A DNA stretch of 64,000 nt from Labrys okinawensis (GTDB lineage Bacteria; Pseudomonadota; Alphaproteobacteria; Rhizobiales; Labraceae), in assembly GCF_002982075.1 (NCBI RefSeq), contig NZ_PUEJ01000012.1, positions 86,563-150,562 on the forward strand, given 5' to 3'. Shown here piece by piece: positions 24,060 through 32,656 of the stretch (the stretch's first letter is position 1; each line of letters starts with the position of its first letter). The notes beneath the pieces were generated by a model. That model was not told the DNA's origin and did not search any database. It was given only the letters and a program-made list of their open reading frames with translations. The translations under genes and the position numbers were made by a program.

Positions 24060-25154
24060 TTAGCGAGATCTCGGGCTGATGCGTGTGACATGGCCCATTT
24101 TCCGGCCGGGACGCGCCTCGCGCTTGCCGTAGAGATGCACCGAGGCATTCGGCTCGGCGGCCAGCCCCTGCCAGGAATGCACGCTGTCGCCGATCAGATT
24201 GGTCATCACGGCGTCGGAATGGCGCTCGGTGGAGCCGAGCGGCCAGCCGCAGACGGCGCGCACATGATTCTCGAACTGGCTGACCAGGCAGGCGTTCTGC
24301 GTCCAGTGTCCGGAATTGTGCACGCGCGGAGCGATCTCGTTGACCAGGACCTGGCGGTCCGATGTCACGAACATCTCGACAGCGAGCACGCCGACATAGT
24401 CAAGCGCGGCGATGATCCGGGCGGCGATGTCGCGGGCCTCGACCTCGACCAGGGATGAAAAGTGCGAAGGCACGATCGACTGGTCGAGAATATGATCGTG
24501 GTGCAAATTCTCGGTGAGGTCATAGGTACGAACGGTCCCGTCGTCGGCGCGGACGGCGATGACCGACACTTCCGCCTCGAAGGGAACGAAGGCTTCCAGG
24601 ATGGCGGGCTGGCCGCCCATGCGCGCCAGCGCCTCCGACAGGTCGCCGCCGGGCCGGATGATGGTCTGGCCCTTGCCGTCATAGCCGAAGCGCCGGGTCT
24701 TGAGCACGCTGGGCCGGCCCAGGGCTGCAACCGCGGAGGCAAGGTCGGCATGGCTGTCGACGGCCCGGAATTCGGCGGTACCGATGCCGAGCGAGCGCAC
24801 GAAGCTCTTTTCCGTCAGGCGGTCCGCGGTGGTTTCCAGCGCCCGCACCGCAGGGAGGACGGGCCGGGCCGCGGAGAGGATGGCTGCCGTCGCGGCAGGG
24901 ATGTTCTCGAACTCGTAGGTGATGGCGTCCACGCTCTGCGCGAACACCGCAAGCGCCGCTTCGTCCTCATAGGCCGCGCAGGTGAAGCGGTCGGCGACCT
25001 GGAAGGCCGGGCTGGTATCATCGGGGCAATAGATATGGCAGCGTATGCCGAGCTGGCCAGCTGCCAGGGCCAGCATGCGGCCGAGCTGGCCGCCGCCTAG
25101 AATGCCGAGCGTTCCGCCCGGCGCAACGCGCGGCGTGTGCAGTCCTTGGCTCAT
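24060..25154 (-). CDS. purK: N5-carboxyaminoimidazole ribonucleotide synthase
   Basis: This 364-residue ATP-grasp enzyme joins bicarbonate to AIR in purine synthesis. It has the N-terminal LGILGGGQLGRMLALAA, the ATP-grasp segment VLKTRRFGYDGKGQ, and VNEIAPRVHNSGHWT. It overlaps purE by four bases (ATGA), the usual purE-purK order. Complete and of normal length. Confidence 0.96.
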   Translation of the reverse strand: MSQGLHTPRVAPGGTLGILGGGQLGRMLALAAGQLGIRCHIYCPDDTSPAFQVADRFTCAAYEDEAALAVFAQSVDAITYEFENIPAATAAILSAARPVLPAVRALETTADRLTEKSFVRSLGIGTAEFRAVDSHADLASAVAALGRPSVLKTRRFGYDGKGQTIIRPGGDLSEALARMGGQPAILEAFVPFEAEVSVIAVRADDGTVRTYDLTENLHHDHILDQSIVPSHFSSLVEVEARDIAARIIAALDYVGVLAVEMFVTSDRQVLVNEIAPRVHNSGHWTQNACLVSQFENHVRAVCGWPLGSTERHSDAVMTNLIGDSVHSWQGLAAEPNASVHLYGKREARPGRKMGHVTRISPRSR

Positions 25155-25675
25155 GCCTTCACCGTGTCGTCGGAAACGGGATGATCGGCGACCGCAGCCG
25201 TCTGGGCGGCGCGCCAGCGTTCGAGCCGCGTCGCCAAGGCCTCATCGCCGAGGGCGAGCACCGCAGCGGCGAGCAAGGCGGCATTGACGGCGCCGGCCCG
25301 GCCGATCGCCAGGGTGCCGACGGGTATGCCGGCCGGCATCTGCACGATGGAATGCAGGCTGTCGACGCCCGAAAGCGCCTTGGATTCGACAGGAACGCCG
25401 AAGACGGGCAGGGGCGTGAGCGCCGCGGCCATGCCAGGCAGATGGGCCGCGCCGCCAGCGCCGGCGATGATCAGCTTGAAGCCCTGCGCCTTGGCCGATT
25501 TGGCAAAGTCGTAGAGGCGGTCCGGCGTGCGGTGAGCCGAGACGATGCGAGCTTCATAACCGATGCCGAGCGTATCCAGGGTCTGCGCTGCATGGCGCAT
25601 CGTGGCCCAATCGGACTGACTTCCCATGATGATGGCGACAGGTACGGCCTGCCCAGCCGTAGTGCTGGATGGCAT
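25151..25675 (-). CDS. purE: N5-carboxyaminoimidazole ribonucleotide mutase
   Basis: This 174-residue protein converts N5-CAIR to CAIR. It has IIMGSQSDWATM near residues 15-26, VSAHRTPDRLYDFA with the catalytic His, and the GAGGAAHLPGMAA and GVPVESKALSG segments. It comes first in the purEK transcript and its stop overlaps the purK start. Confidence 0.96.
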   Translation of the reverse strand: MPSSTTAGQAVPVAIIMGSQSDWATMRHAAQTLDTLGIGYEARIVSAHRTPDRLYDFAKSAKAQGFKLIIAGAGGAAHLPGMAAALTPLPVFGVPVESKALSGVDSLHSIVQMPAGIPVGTLAIGRAGAVNAALLAAAVLALGDEALATRLERWRAAQTAAVADHPVSDDTVKA

Positions 25676-25808
25676 CGGGACTCCCTTCGGTAAAAGGGGT
25701 GTCTAGAGCAAGACGCCGGCTTTGGGAAGGCAGCGCATCGTTCTGCGCTTCACCGCACGGCGCATTTTATGCAGAGGCCGCGAACGGGCGGATCGCGGTC
25801 CCTGGTGC

Positions 25809-26462
25809 TCAAACCTGGGCCAGCAAGATTTCAGCGAGCGCCTCGGGCTTCAGCCGCGCGACATTGTGTCCGCAATCGAAAGCAAAGGTCGACCATTCCG
25901 GCTCGCTGCTGAGGCGCCGGTGGAGGTCGAGGAACGGGCTGCCTTCCCATCCAAATGCGCCGATGAAGGTCTTGCGCGGCACCTCACGCCAACGCCCGCC
26001 GAGACTGATGGACTGGAGAAACGTTCCGATCGGATGCGGCCTGCAGCGGGGATCCATAGAGGCGGGCGGTGCGCAGGTCAGCCCGTCAGCCTTCGCGCCA
26101 GCGATGAAGAGATCCCGAAAACGCGGCGTCGTCAGCGACAAGACGGAGTCGCCGGTATCCGGCACATAAGCGTCTACATAGACCAATGCCCGGATCTGCG
26201 ATGGCGCAGCATCAGCCGCGCCGCTCACGAGCATGCCGCCATAGGATTGCCCGACAAGGACGAGATCGTCCCCGAGAGACCCCACGGCATGAACGACCTC
26301 GCCGATGTGAGTCTCGAGATTGGCCGTGGGGGCGGGAACATCGCCGAGGCCCGAAAGCGTGACCGGCACCGCCTTGTGCCCGTGCGCGATCAGGATCTCC
26401 GCCACCCTCTGGTAGACCCAGCCGCCCTGCCAGCCTCCGGGTATCAGGATAAAGGTGGCCAT
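25809..26462 (-). CDS. Alpha/beta hydrolase
   Basis: This 217-residue protein has the alpha/beta hydrolase fold: FILIPGGWQGGW (oxyanion region), nucleophile motif GQSYGG with Ser73, YVDAYVPDTG, and the late His in DCGHNVARL. It resembles the plant-type esterase/hydroxynitrile-lyase-like group common in soil bacteria. The ATG at 26462 gives the canonical N-terminus and is preceded by AAGGA. No signal peptide, so cytoplasmic. It stands alone; the ester or amide substrate is unknown. Confidence 0.85.
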   Translation of the reverse strand: MATFILIPGGWQGGWVYQRVAEILIAHGHKAVPVTLSGLGDVPAPTANLETHIGEVVHAVGSLGDDLVLVGQSYGGMLVSGAADAAPSQIRALVYVDAYVPDTGDSVLSLTTPRFRDLFIAGAKADGLTCAPPASMDPRCRPHPIGTFLQSISLGGRWREVPRKTFIGAFGWEGSPFLDLHRRLSSEPEWSTFAFDCGHNVARLKPEALAEILLAQV

Positions 26463-26600
26463 GTCCTTGTTCTCCCCCAAGGCGGAGCCTTGGCGCCGGG
26501 CCCTGTGGCGGGCGCGGCAGGATCTCGTCATTTCCGCCGTGGATTTCCGGGGCGCAGTACCCCCGGATCGCCGGAACGTGATGTCTCAGACCATCCGGCG

Positions 26601-28196
26601 CTATGCGAACGGATGATACTGATAGAGCCACGTTTCGCTCAGCACCTTGTCGCCGAGCTTGAGATAGCAGCGCATTTCCACCGGCTCCGGTCCGGTGGCG
26701 TGCAGGTCGAACTGGGCGCGCCAATGGCCGTTGATGCCGTCGGGTACCGCTTCGGTGAAGATGTAGGACAATTCGCCGCGCGAGGTGGTGATGATCGGCT
26801 CAGGCTTGACGCCATAGGGAAGGTCCTTGAGCGGGTCGCCCAGGAACTCGATCACGAATTTGCGCAGACCCACCGGCCGCTGCGTGCCTGGGTGGCCGCC
26901 ATTGCCCAGCCTCGTCGCCACCACGCGGGCGAGATTGGTCGGGAAGGGCTCGTCCGCGGCCCAATGCAGGCGATATTTCAGCGTGAATTGCTGGCCGGCC
27001 TTGACGGGATCCTTCGGCACCCACATCGCCACGACATTGTCGTGGATCTCGTCATTGGTGGGGATCTCGATGAGCTGGACGGTGCCTTCGCCGAACGGCG
27101 CCAGCGGCTCCACCCAAAGCGAGGGGCGCAGATCATATTTGACGCCGTCGAGATAGTGGTCGAACAGCCGGTCGCGCTGCAGGAGGCCGAAGCCGCGCGG
27201 GTTGGCGTCGGTGAAGGTCGAAGTCGTGGTGGCCGGCACGTTGTTGAGTGGGCGCCAGATATGCTCGCCGCCGCCCGTCCACATCGCCAGGCCGTCGGAA
27301 TCGTGCACTTCCGGACGCCAGTCGATCGCGGTCTGCTTGGCCGTCTCGGAGAACCAGTACATCGAGGTCAGCGGCGTCAGGCCGAAGCGGTTGATGTCGT
27401 TGCGGGTGAAGACCTGCGCCTCGATATCCATCAGTACGGCCTTGGCACGAGTCATCAGGAAGGAGAAGGCGCCGGCGACGGAAGGGCCGTCCAGGAGGGC
27501 ATAGACCTTGACCTGGTCGGCGGAGCCGGGGACGGCTTCCAGCCAGAACTCCTTGAAATCGGGGAATTCTTCCTGGTGGGGCGGGTTGGGGTCAGCCGCA
27601 TTGACGGCGAGGCCGCGGGCCGACAGGCCATATTGGTAGAGCTCGCCGATGGCGCGGAAATAGGAGGCGCCGAGAAAGGCGACCCAGTCATTCTTCTTCC
27701 AGTCGACCGGCCCGTTGCGCGGCTCCTGGAAACGGAAACCGGCAAAACCGACACCGTCGGGCATGGCCTGTGCCGGGCTGTCCGGCGGCATGTCGAAGGA
27801 GGCCTTGCGGTAGATGATCTCGCTGGCGTTCTTGCCTTCGACCACGTTGATGGTGACCTTCTTCTGGAAGAAGGTGCCGAGATGGAAGAAGGTGACCGGG
27901 AAGGGCGCCGGGCCGTTGGCCCACAGGGCGTCCTCGGTCTTGAACTTGATCTTGCCGAGCTCTTCATAGGTCAGCTTGGAGGTGATGTCCGGCGCCGGCT
28001 TTTCGGTCGGAACATAGGCCTCGGTCGCCAGCTTCTTGGCGCGTTCGATCAGGCCCTCGAAGGAAAAGGGCGCAGGCGGACCGAAGGTCAGCACGCCTTC
28101 ATCGGCAAATGCTGCGGTGGGAAGGCCCAGTGCCATCAGGGTCGAGAGACTTACGGCTCCCTTGAGGAAAAGCCGCCGGTCGAAAGCGTCGTTCAT
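26601..28196 (-). CDS. Periplasmic glucan biosynthesis protein, OpgD/OpgG family
   Basis: This 531-residue protein belongs to the MdoG family needed to make osmoregulated periplasmic glucans. Evidence: FSFEGLIERAKKLA, the GASYFRAIG motif, QYGLSARGLAVNAA, and the C-terminal immunoglobulin-like domain. The N-terminus carries a twin-arginine signal (DRRLFLKGA), as in OpgD. The ATG at 28196 is preferred to the TTG one codon earlier. There is no opgH-type synthase next to it. The call as OpgD versus OpgG rests on the Tat signal only. Confidence 0.9.
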   Translation of the reverse strand: MNDAFDRRLFLKGAVSLSTLMALGLPTAAFADEGVLTFGPPAPFSFEGLIERAKKLATEAYVPTEKPAPDITSKLTYEELGKIKFKTEDALWANGPAPFPVTFFHLGTFFQKKVTINVVEGKNASEIIYRKASFDMPPDSPAQAMPDGVGFAGFRFQEPRNGPVDWKKNDWVAFLGASYFRAIGELYQYGLSARGLAVNAADPNPPHQEEFPDFKEFWLEAVPGSADQVKVYALLDGPSVAGAFSFLMTRAKAVLMDIEAQVFTRNDINRFGLTPLTSMYWFSETAKQTAIDWRPEVHDSDGLAMWTGGGEHIWRPLNNVPATTTSTFTDANPRGFGLLQRDRLFDHYLDGVKYDLRPSLWVEPLAPFGEGTVQLIEIPTNDEIHDNVVAMWVPKDPVKAGQQFTLKYRLHWAADEPFPTNLARVVATRLGNGGHPGTQRPVGLRKFVIEFLGDPLKDLPYGVKPEPIITTSRGELSYIFTEAVPDGINGHWRAQFDLHATGPEPVEMRCYLKLGDKVLSETWLYQYHPFA

Positions 28197-28360
28197 CAAA
28201 AAGTTCCTAACTTCTACTGCGCCCGCAAGCTAAACAGGGATTATCGCCTGTCAATGCCGCGACGCTTCAAACCGAGCCGATTTCGTGACAATAGATTAAT
28301 TTGACCGAGAATTTCGCGCAAAAACCCGCAAAAGAGCCCAATAATCTTTCAAATCCGAGA

Positions 28361-28936
28361 ATGCTCGATTCCTCCCAGGCCCACGCTCCCCCCGCGTTCT
28401 ACCGCCGCGACGTTCTCGCCGTCGCCAGAGATCTGATTGGCATGACGCTTCTGGTCGATGGCGTCGGGGGCGTCATCGTCGAGACCGAGGCCTATGATCG
28501 CGACGATCCGGCCTCCCACACCTTCCGCGGGCCGACGCCGCGCAACGCCGTGATGTTCGGCCCGCCGGGCCATATCTACATCTATTTGTCCTATGGCATG
28601 CACTGGTGCGCCAACATCGTCTCCGGAGAACCCGGGCGCGCCAGCGCGGTGCTGCTGAGGGCGCTCGAGCCGGTGGCCGGATTGGAGCGGATGGCGCAGA
28701 GGAGGGGGCTCGCCAATCCGGCCCTGCTGTGCTCCGGACCGGGGCGGCTCTGCCAGGCCCTGGGGCTGACCGGCAGCCAGAATGGGCTGGCGCTGACGCA
28801 GCCACCCTTTGAGCTCCTGCGGCGGGCCCATGAGCCGCCCATCGCCATAGGACCCCGCATCGGAATCAGCAAGGCGGTCGAGCGGCCCTGGCGCTTCGGC
28901 TGGAGTGGCTCGAAATTCCTCAGCAAGAAGTTCTGA
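28361..28936 (+). CDS. 3-methyladenine DNA glycosylase (AAG/MPG type)
   Basis: This 191-residue protein is a base-excision repair glycosylase of the mammalian AAG type that removes alkylated purines. VETEAYDRDDPASHTFRG contains the catalytic Glu, followed by RNAVMFGPPGHIYIYLSYGMH, the DNA-intercalating Tyr region, and GPGRLCQALGL. I chose ATG 28361. A TTG at 28301 would add 20 residues without family support. Complete. Confidence 0.9.
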   Translation: MLDSSQAHAPPAFYRRDVLAVARDLIGMTLLVDGVGGVIVETEAYDRDDPASHTFRGPTPRNAVMFGPPGHIYIYLSYGMHWCANIVSGEPGRASAVLLRALEPVAGLERMAQRRGLANPALLCSGPGRLCQALGLTGSQNGLALTQPPFELLRRAHEPPIAIGPRIGISKAVERPWRFGWSGSKFLSKKF

Positions 28937-28955
28937 AATCCCGGGCGCGAAACGG

Positions 28956-28979
28956 GACGGGCCCCAGAAGGGGCCCGTC
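28956..28979. terminator. Hairpin between convergent genes
   Basis: A 10-base GC-rich stem (GACGGGCCCC / GGGGCCCGTC) with AGAA loop lies between the glycosylase gene and the convergent FecR-like gene. It probably ends both transcripts, although T-runs are short. Confidence 0.6.
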
Positions 28980-29008
28980 AAGGAGGTGTTGCGTTTGCTT
29001 GGAGGCCG

Positions 29009-29677
29009 TTATTTGCCGCCGAAGGTGTCGCAGATCTTGGAATTGGGGGTGCCCGTGCAATGCTCCGTCGGGGAACTCGCGGCAGGCACGATACGGATGA
29101 CGCGATCCTCGCCGACCAGCGCGGTTTCCCCCGGCTTGACCAGCTTGCAGTAGCGAATGGGGCGCCGAGGCGGGCAGATGAAGGTCTTGCCCTCATAGAG
29201 CGTGATGGCGCTGGTGGGGGTGCGCGAATCGACTTGGAATTTGGTGCCGCGCACGCCGATCGAAGCCTGGGGGGCATGGATCTTGTAGGCGCTCTTGGCC
29301 GAATCGCCGGTGGCGAAGCGGAAGGCACCCTTGGCGAACTGCAGCACGACCGACTTGGCCTTGCCATTGCCGGCATAGACGAAGCTGTCGAGTGTCACCG
29401 ATGATTTCGAGCCGAGCATCAGATGGGTGTTGTCGAGAAAGCGCAATTCGATCACGCCGCTCGGGCCGGTGACGATCTTCTCGCCCTGATGCACGCTGGA
29501 ACCGATTTCGAGGCGCCCGGACATTGAGCCGTGCACGGCCGGCGTCAGGCCGACGACGTCGCCGATGACTTCGGGTCCCTGCTTCGCCGGGGCGGTCTGG
29601 GCGGCCGCCGTCTGCGTGGAGAAGGCAGCAAGCAGGATGAACAGCACCAGTGCCAGGCGCGGGAAACGTGATGTCAT
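29009..29677 (-). CDS. FecR-domain secreted protein
   Basis: This 222-residue protein has a signal peptide (about residues 1-27, cleaved after AAAQ region) and a FecR-type domain: GRLEIGSSVHQGEKIVTGPS, VIELRFLDNTHLMLGSKSSV, GAFRFATG and IGVRGTKFQVD. FecR domains of this stand-alone secreted type occur in periplasmic or surface proteins and are not anti-sigma factors by themselves. The C-terminal part holds four cysteines that may form disulfides. The ATG at 29677 is the one that gives a normal signal peptide. Confidence 0.85.
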   Translation of the reverse strand: MTSRFPRLALVLFILLAAFSTQTAAAQTAPAKQGPEVIGDVVGLTPAVHGSMSGRLEIGSSVHQGEKIVTGPSGVIELRFLDNTHLMLGSKSSVTLDSFVYAGNGKAKSVVLQFAKGAFRFATGDSAKSAYKIHAPQASIGVRGTKFQVDSRTPTSAITLYEGKTFICPPRRPIRYCKLVKPGETALVGEDRVIRIVPAASSPTEHCTGTPNSKICDTFGGK

Positions 29678-30306
29678 GACAAATATCGAACCGTTACTCG
29701 AAGGTGGGATCAACGCGGCGTCTAATCGGAGGCATCATAGCGCTGCGACAGCCGAAAAGTGAAGGCTTATTAAGCATGTTCAGAGCTCATCCTTTGGAAA
29801 CCAGCCAGTCTGTTGCGTTTTTGCATCGCAGTCTAACGCAGTGTATCGCATTGCGATCAGATAGCGTCAGGTGTTCTGACAGCAGTCGCTATGGAAATGG
29901 CGGACTTAGAATTGTCAGGATTAGACGATTTAGGGAGGTGATTTCCTGGAATTCCATTGGGTAATTTATTCTTTATGGGTATTTCTTACGCAAAGGTATT
30001 TGAAGCGTCATACCCTAGGTGCCAGGCCGGTTCATAACCTAACCATGCATGGAATGTTGATCAGGGTAAGGTAGGGAGGCAGGGTACTTGTTCGGCTGGA
30101 AACTATTGCTGATCCAGGCCGGAAGGTCGGCGGGCATGCCGGGGGCGGCAGCCCCGGCCACCCGTCATAAGCGGCAGAAGGTGTTCTGGCGCGGCGATCC
30201 CAACATTTGCCGGAATTGCAACGCATAGCTGCTCAGCCTTTGTTGCACTGCAACATCGCGCGAATCCTGCTATGGTGGCGGCAAGTGAAAGAGAAGGCAT
30301 AGATCC
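29678..30306. other. 629-base AT-richer spacer with secondary structure
   Basis: It separates the FecR-like gene from a 99-residue plus-strand gene. ATCGCATTGCGAT at 29845-29857 is a perfect palindrome, and ATAGCG...CGCTAT with an inner GTCAG/CTGAC pair (29861-29893) can fold. The section up to about 30060 is visibly less GC-rich than its surroundings. No open frame there has convincing coding features. Confidence 0.5.
30241..30255. promoter_or_regulatory. Perfect palindrome TGTTGCACTGCAACA
   Basis: This 15-base palindrome lies 51 bases before the start of the 99-residue gene. TGC/GCA-rich symmetric sites of this kind are bound by PhaR-type regulators in alphaproteobacteria, but that link is only an analogy. 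It overlaps the likely promoter and could be an operator. Confidence 0.4.
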
Positions 30307-30606
30307 GTGAGCGAGACCTGGAACACCAAATTCGGCAGCAGGCGCGTCAAGCAGGCCCTTCCGACCATCGAGGAAGCCTTGTTCGCCGCCGAGTGTCTCA
30401 ATGACGACTTCGACCAGCAGGTCGAGATCGCCGCATCGCTGCTCGGTGTCGGCGTCGAGGAAGTGCGTGCGGTTGCCAAGCGGTCGGTGAAGCCGGTCGA
30501 GCGCCGTCTCAGCCTGCCGATCGCGAAGTCCCCCCGCGCAGCTGTCGCGCCGCGGGCCGTGGTGGTGGAATATCGTACGCCCAAGCGTCTGGTCGGCATG
30601 CGCTGA
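30307..30606 (+). CDS. Uncharacterised 99-residue protein
   Basis: The gene starts at GTG 30307, supported by GAGAAGG nine bases upstream, and ends before a strong terminator, so it is a real single-gene unit. Residues 1-60 are predicted mostly helical (LPTIEEALFAAECLNDDFDQ, VEIAASLLGVGVEEVRAVAK), and the C-terminus is basic (RTPKRLVGMR). It has no signal peptide or membrane segment. I do not recognise the family; a nucleic-acid or protein-binding regulator is possible. Confidence 0.75.
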   Translation: MSETWNTKFGSRRVKQALPTIEEALFAAECLNDDFDQQVEIAASLLGVGVEEVRAVAKRSVKPVERRLSLPIAKSPRAAVAPRAVVVEYRTPKRLVGMR

Positions 30607-30645
30607 CGCGTCGGCCGCTTCCCGTCCCTGACGAAAATCTGCCGG

Positions 30646-30671
30646 GCGCCGTGGGAAACCGCGGCGCTTTT
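30646..30671 (+). terminator. Rho-independent terminator
   Basis: The stem GCGCCGTGG / CCGCGGCGC (one mismatch) with GAAA loop is followed by TTTT, 40 bases after the 99-residue gene. Confidence 0.8.
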
Positions 30672-30751
30672 CGTTTGGCGCGTGAATCAGCGGCAAGCGC
30701 CGTAGATCAGCCGATATGTGGGAATGGTTGTTTAAGCGCCTGAAAAGCGAA

Positions 30752-30827
30752 TGGCGCTCCCAAGGGGACTCGAACCCCTGTTTTCGCCGTGAGAGGGCGA
30801 CGTCCTAGGCCACTAGACGATGGGAGC
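30752..30827 (-). tRNA. tRNA-Glu (CTC anticodon)
   Basis: The minus strand folds as a complete cloverleaf: acceptor GCTCCCA pairs with TGGGAGC, the anticodon loop CTCTCAC reads CTC, the T-arm contains GGTTCGAGTCC, and the discriminator G is followed by an encoded CCA. It decodes GAG. No integrase or attachment duplication is seen next to it. Confidence 0.95.
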
Positions 30828-30966
30828 AGCGGCAAGGAGTGCGCCTATAGCGGCAAATCAGGACGGCGGCAAGCGGCAATCTGCGCGATCTGCCCATTTG
30901 CGGTGTGAATTCTTGGCATGGCTGACATTCACGCCTGAAGCGTCTTGCAATTCGAGGGAGCCGCCA

Positions 30967-31039
30967 GGACTCGCAAAGGCGCGCCGAAACAACGAGTTAG
31001 AGACAAATGACGTTTCCACTCGAGCGCGTTTTGCTCTAG
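30967..31039. repeat. Dispersed repeat, second family
   Basis: Contains GCCGAAACAACGAGTTAGAG and ends in GCGCGTTTTGCTCTAG. Related copies lie at 32104-32262, 34493-34521, 35319-35382, 36760-36823 and 38338-38441. The common theme is AGAGCAAA...TTTGCTCT arms and an upstream AAACAA-GAGTTAGAG element. It sits just before rluD. Confidence 0.65.
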
Positions 31040-31048
31040 TAGGCGCCC

Positions 31049-32095
31049 ATGAACAGCATCGACAGCAGCTCCGTAGAGACGTTTTTCGAGGTCGCCGAAG
31101 CCGGCGAGCGTATCGACCGCTTCCTGGTTCGCCAATGCCAGGCGGCCGCTAGCAGGCCCGATCTGCAGCCCCTGTCGCGTACCCGCATCAAGGCGCTGAT
31201 CGAAGCCGGCCATGCCACGATCGACGGCCGTGCGGTGCTCGATGCCGGCCATATGCTCAAGCAGGGGCAGCGAATCGCGCTTCGGGTTCCCGAGCCCGAG
31301 CCCGCCGAACCGCAGGGCGAGGACATTCCGCTTGCCATCGTCTACGAGGACGACGATCTGCTCGTCATCGACAAGCCCGTCGGCCTGGTGGTGCATCCGG
31401 CCGCCGGCCATGAGAGCGGCACGCTGGTGAATGCGCTCATCGCTCATTGCGGTGATTCGCTGTCGGGCGTGGGCGGCGTGAAGCGGCCCGGTATCGTGCA
31501 CCGCCTCGACAAGGATACGTCGGGGCTGCTGGTGGTTGCCAAGAACGACCGGGCGCATCAGGGTCTGGCAGCCCAGTTTGCCGATCACGGCCGCACCGGG
31601 CCGTTGGAGCGGGCCTATCTGGCCTTCGTCTGGGGCGCGACGCGTCCCCATGGCACCATCGAGACGGGCATCGACCGCTCCACGCGCAATCGCGAGAAGA
31701 TGGCCGTGGTAGCGCTCGGGCGCGGGCGGGAAGCCATCACCCATTATTCGCTGGTGGAGGCCTTCGGCAGGCAAGCCTCGGACAGCCATGGCGGGCAGCC
31801 GTTGGTCAGTCTGGTGGAATGCCGGCTGGAGACCGGCAGAACCCATCAGATCCGCGTCCACATGGCCCATCTCGGCCATCCCCTGCTCGGCGACGCAGTC
31901 TATGGCAGCGGTTTCAAGACCAAGGCTGCGCTGCTGCCGGAGGTCCCCCGCGCGGTGCTTGCCGGGCTCGGTCGGCAGGCGCTGCATGCCCGGCTGCTCG
32001 GATTCGAGCATCCCGTCAGCGGCAGGCATCTGGTGTTCGAAAGCCCGCTGCCGGCCGACCTGGCAGCCTTGGCCGATGCGCTGCGCAACGGCTAG
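31049..32095 (+). CDS. rluD: 23S rRNA pseudouridine synthase, RluD family
   Basis: This 348-residue protein has an S4 RNA-binding domain (about 20-85) and the RluA-family catalytic domain. HRLDKDTSGLLVVAK carries the catalytic Asp154, with ERAYLAFVWG, RTHQIRVHMAHLGHPLLGD and ALHARLLGFEHP. RluD modifies helix 69 of 23S rRNA. It lies upstream of rpoH as in many alphaproteobacteria. ATG at 31049; complete. RluC is a less likely alternative. Confidence 0.9.
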   Translation: MNSIDSSSVETFFEVAEAGERIDRFLVRQCQAAASRPDLQPLSRTRIKALIEAGHATIDGRAVLDAGHMLKQGQRIALRVPEPEPAEPQGEDIPLAIVYEDDDLLVIDKPVGLVVHPAAGHESGTLVNALIAHCGDSLSGVGGVKRPGIVHRLDKDTSGLLVVAKNDRAHQGLAAQFADHGRTGPLERAYLAFVWGATRPHGTIETGIDRSTRNREKMAVVALGRGREAITHYSLVEAFGRQASDSHGGQPLVSLVECRLETGRTHQIRVHMAHLGHPLLGDAVYGSGFKTKAALLPEVPRAVLAGLGRQALHARLLGFEHPVSGRHLVFESPLPADLAALADALRNG

Positions 32096-32103
32096 ATTGG
32101 CCT

Positions 32104-32262
32104 GGAGAAAATGCGATTTCTCCGAATCGCATTTTCTCTCTACCGTTTTTGACGCTCTATGGCGTTTTGCGATTGGACGGAGTCACCAAGAATCGCAAAG
32201 ACGCGTCAGAACAATGAGCTGGAGCAAATAAGCGTTCACGCTTGGACGCGCTTTGCTCTAGC
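32104..32262. repeat. Dispersed repeat, second family (two units)
   Basis: The left unit GGAGAAAATGCGATTTCTCC...ATTTTCTCT (32104-32139) and the right unit ACAATGAGCTGGAGCAAA...CTTTGCTCTAGCG (32194-32262) are both hairpin-forming. They fill the gap between rluD and the convergent holin-like gene and may serve as terminators. Confidence 0.65.
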
Positions 32263-32656
32263 GCTTGCGGCCGAGCCAGAAGCCGCCAGCCAGGGCCGCG
32301 AGCGCCAGGGCGCCGCTGACCGTCTTCTTATTCGGCAAGCTCTCCTCGACGACGCCCGCCGCCGTCACCAGGGTTGCGGCCAGGAGCCGGCGGCGCTTGG
32401 CTTTCTTCTCGGCGGCCTGAGCCATCACCAGCGCCAATACGGCCAGCACCGCAAATCCGGCGCCGAGCGCCGCGTCGGCCCAATAGGGGCCATAGGTTTC
32501 AGCGAGGAAACGGTGCAGGCTGATCAGCCCGACGATCACCATTGCGAGAAGGCAGCAGCCGGCGACGAAGCGCCAAAGGATCACGGTCCCGTACTGACGC
32601 AGGACGGCGCTCAGTTCCTCCTTGGCGAGGGTGCCCAGGGCAAGAAGACGAGTCAC
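32258..32656 (-). CDS. Small inner-membrane protein, phage-holin-like (DUF1469 type)
   Basis: This 132-residue protein has two membrane segments (about 25-50 and 60-83) followed by a basic KKAKRRR stretch and a C-terminal hydrophobic glycine-rich segment. It matches the layout of Actinobacteria_holin_X/DUF1469 proteins usually found beside DUF883 genes. The GTG at 32656 overlaps the DUF883 stop (GTGA) and has AAGGGG upstream; GTG at 32674 is an alternative. Probably involved in envelope stress or cell-shape upkeep; function not established. Confidence 0.78.
   Translation of the reverse strand: MTRLLALGTLAKEELSAVLRQYGTVILWRFVAGCCLLAMVIVGLISLHRFLAETYGPYWADAALGAGFAVLAVLALVMAQAAEKKAKRRRLLAATLVTAAGVVEESLPNKKTVSGALALAALAGGFWLGRKR

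Noticed and set aside
25722..28304. 860-codon plus-strand open frame
   Set aside because: It lies antisense to the hydrolase and OpgD/G genes, both with clear motifs; composition is Arg/Gly/Asp-rich as expected of a shadow.
29984..30046. 20-codon open frame after the AT-rich section
   Set aside because: No nearby ribosome site and no conserved feature; too short to support.
30752..30827. Genomic island at tRNA-Glu
   Set aside because: No integrase, no attachment-site duplication and ordinary housekeeping genes on both sides.
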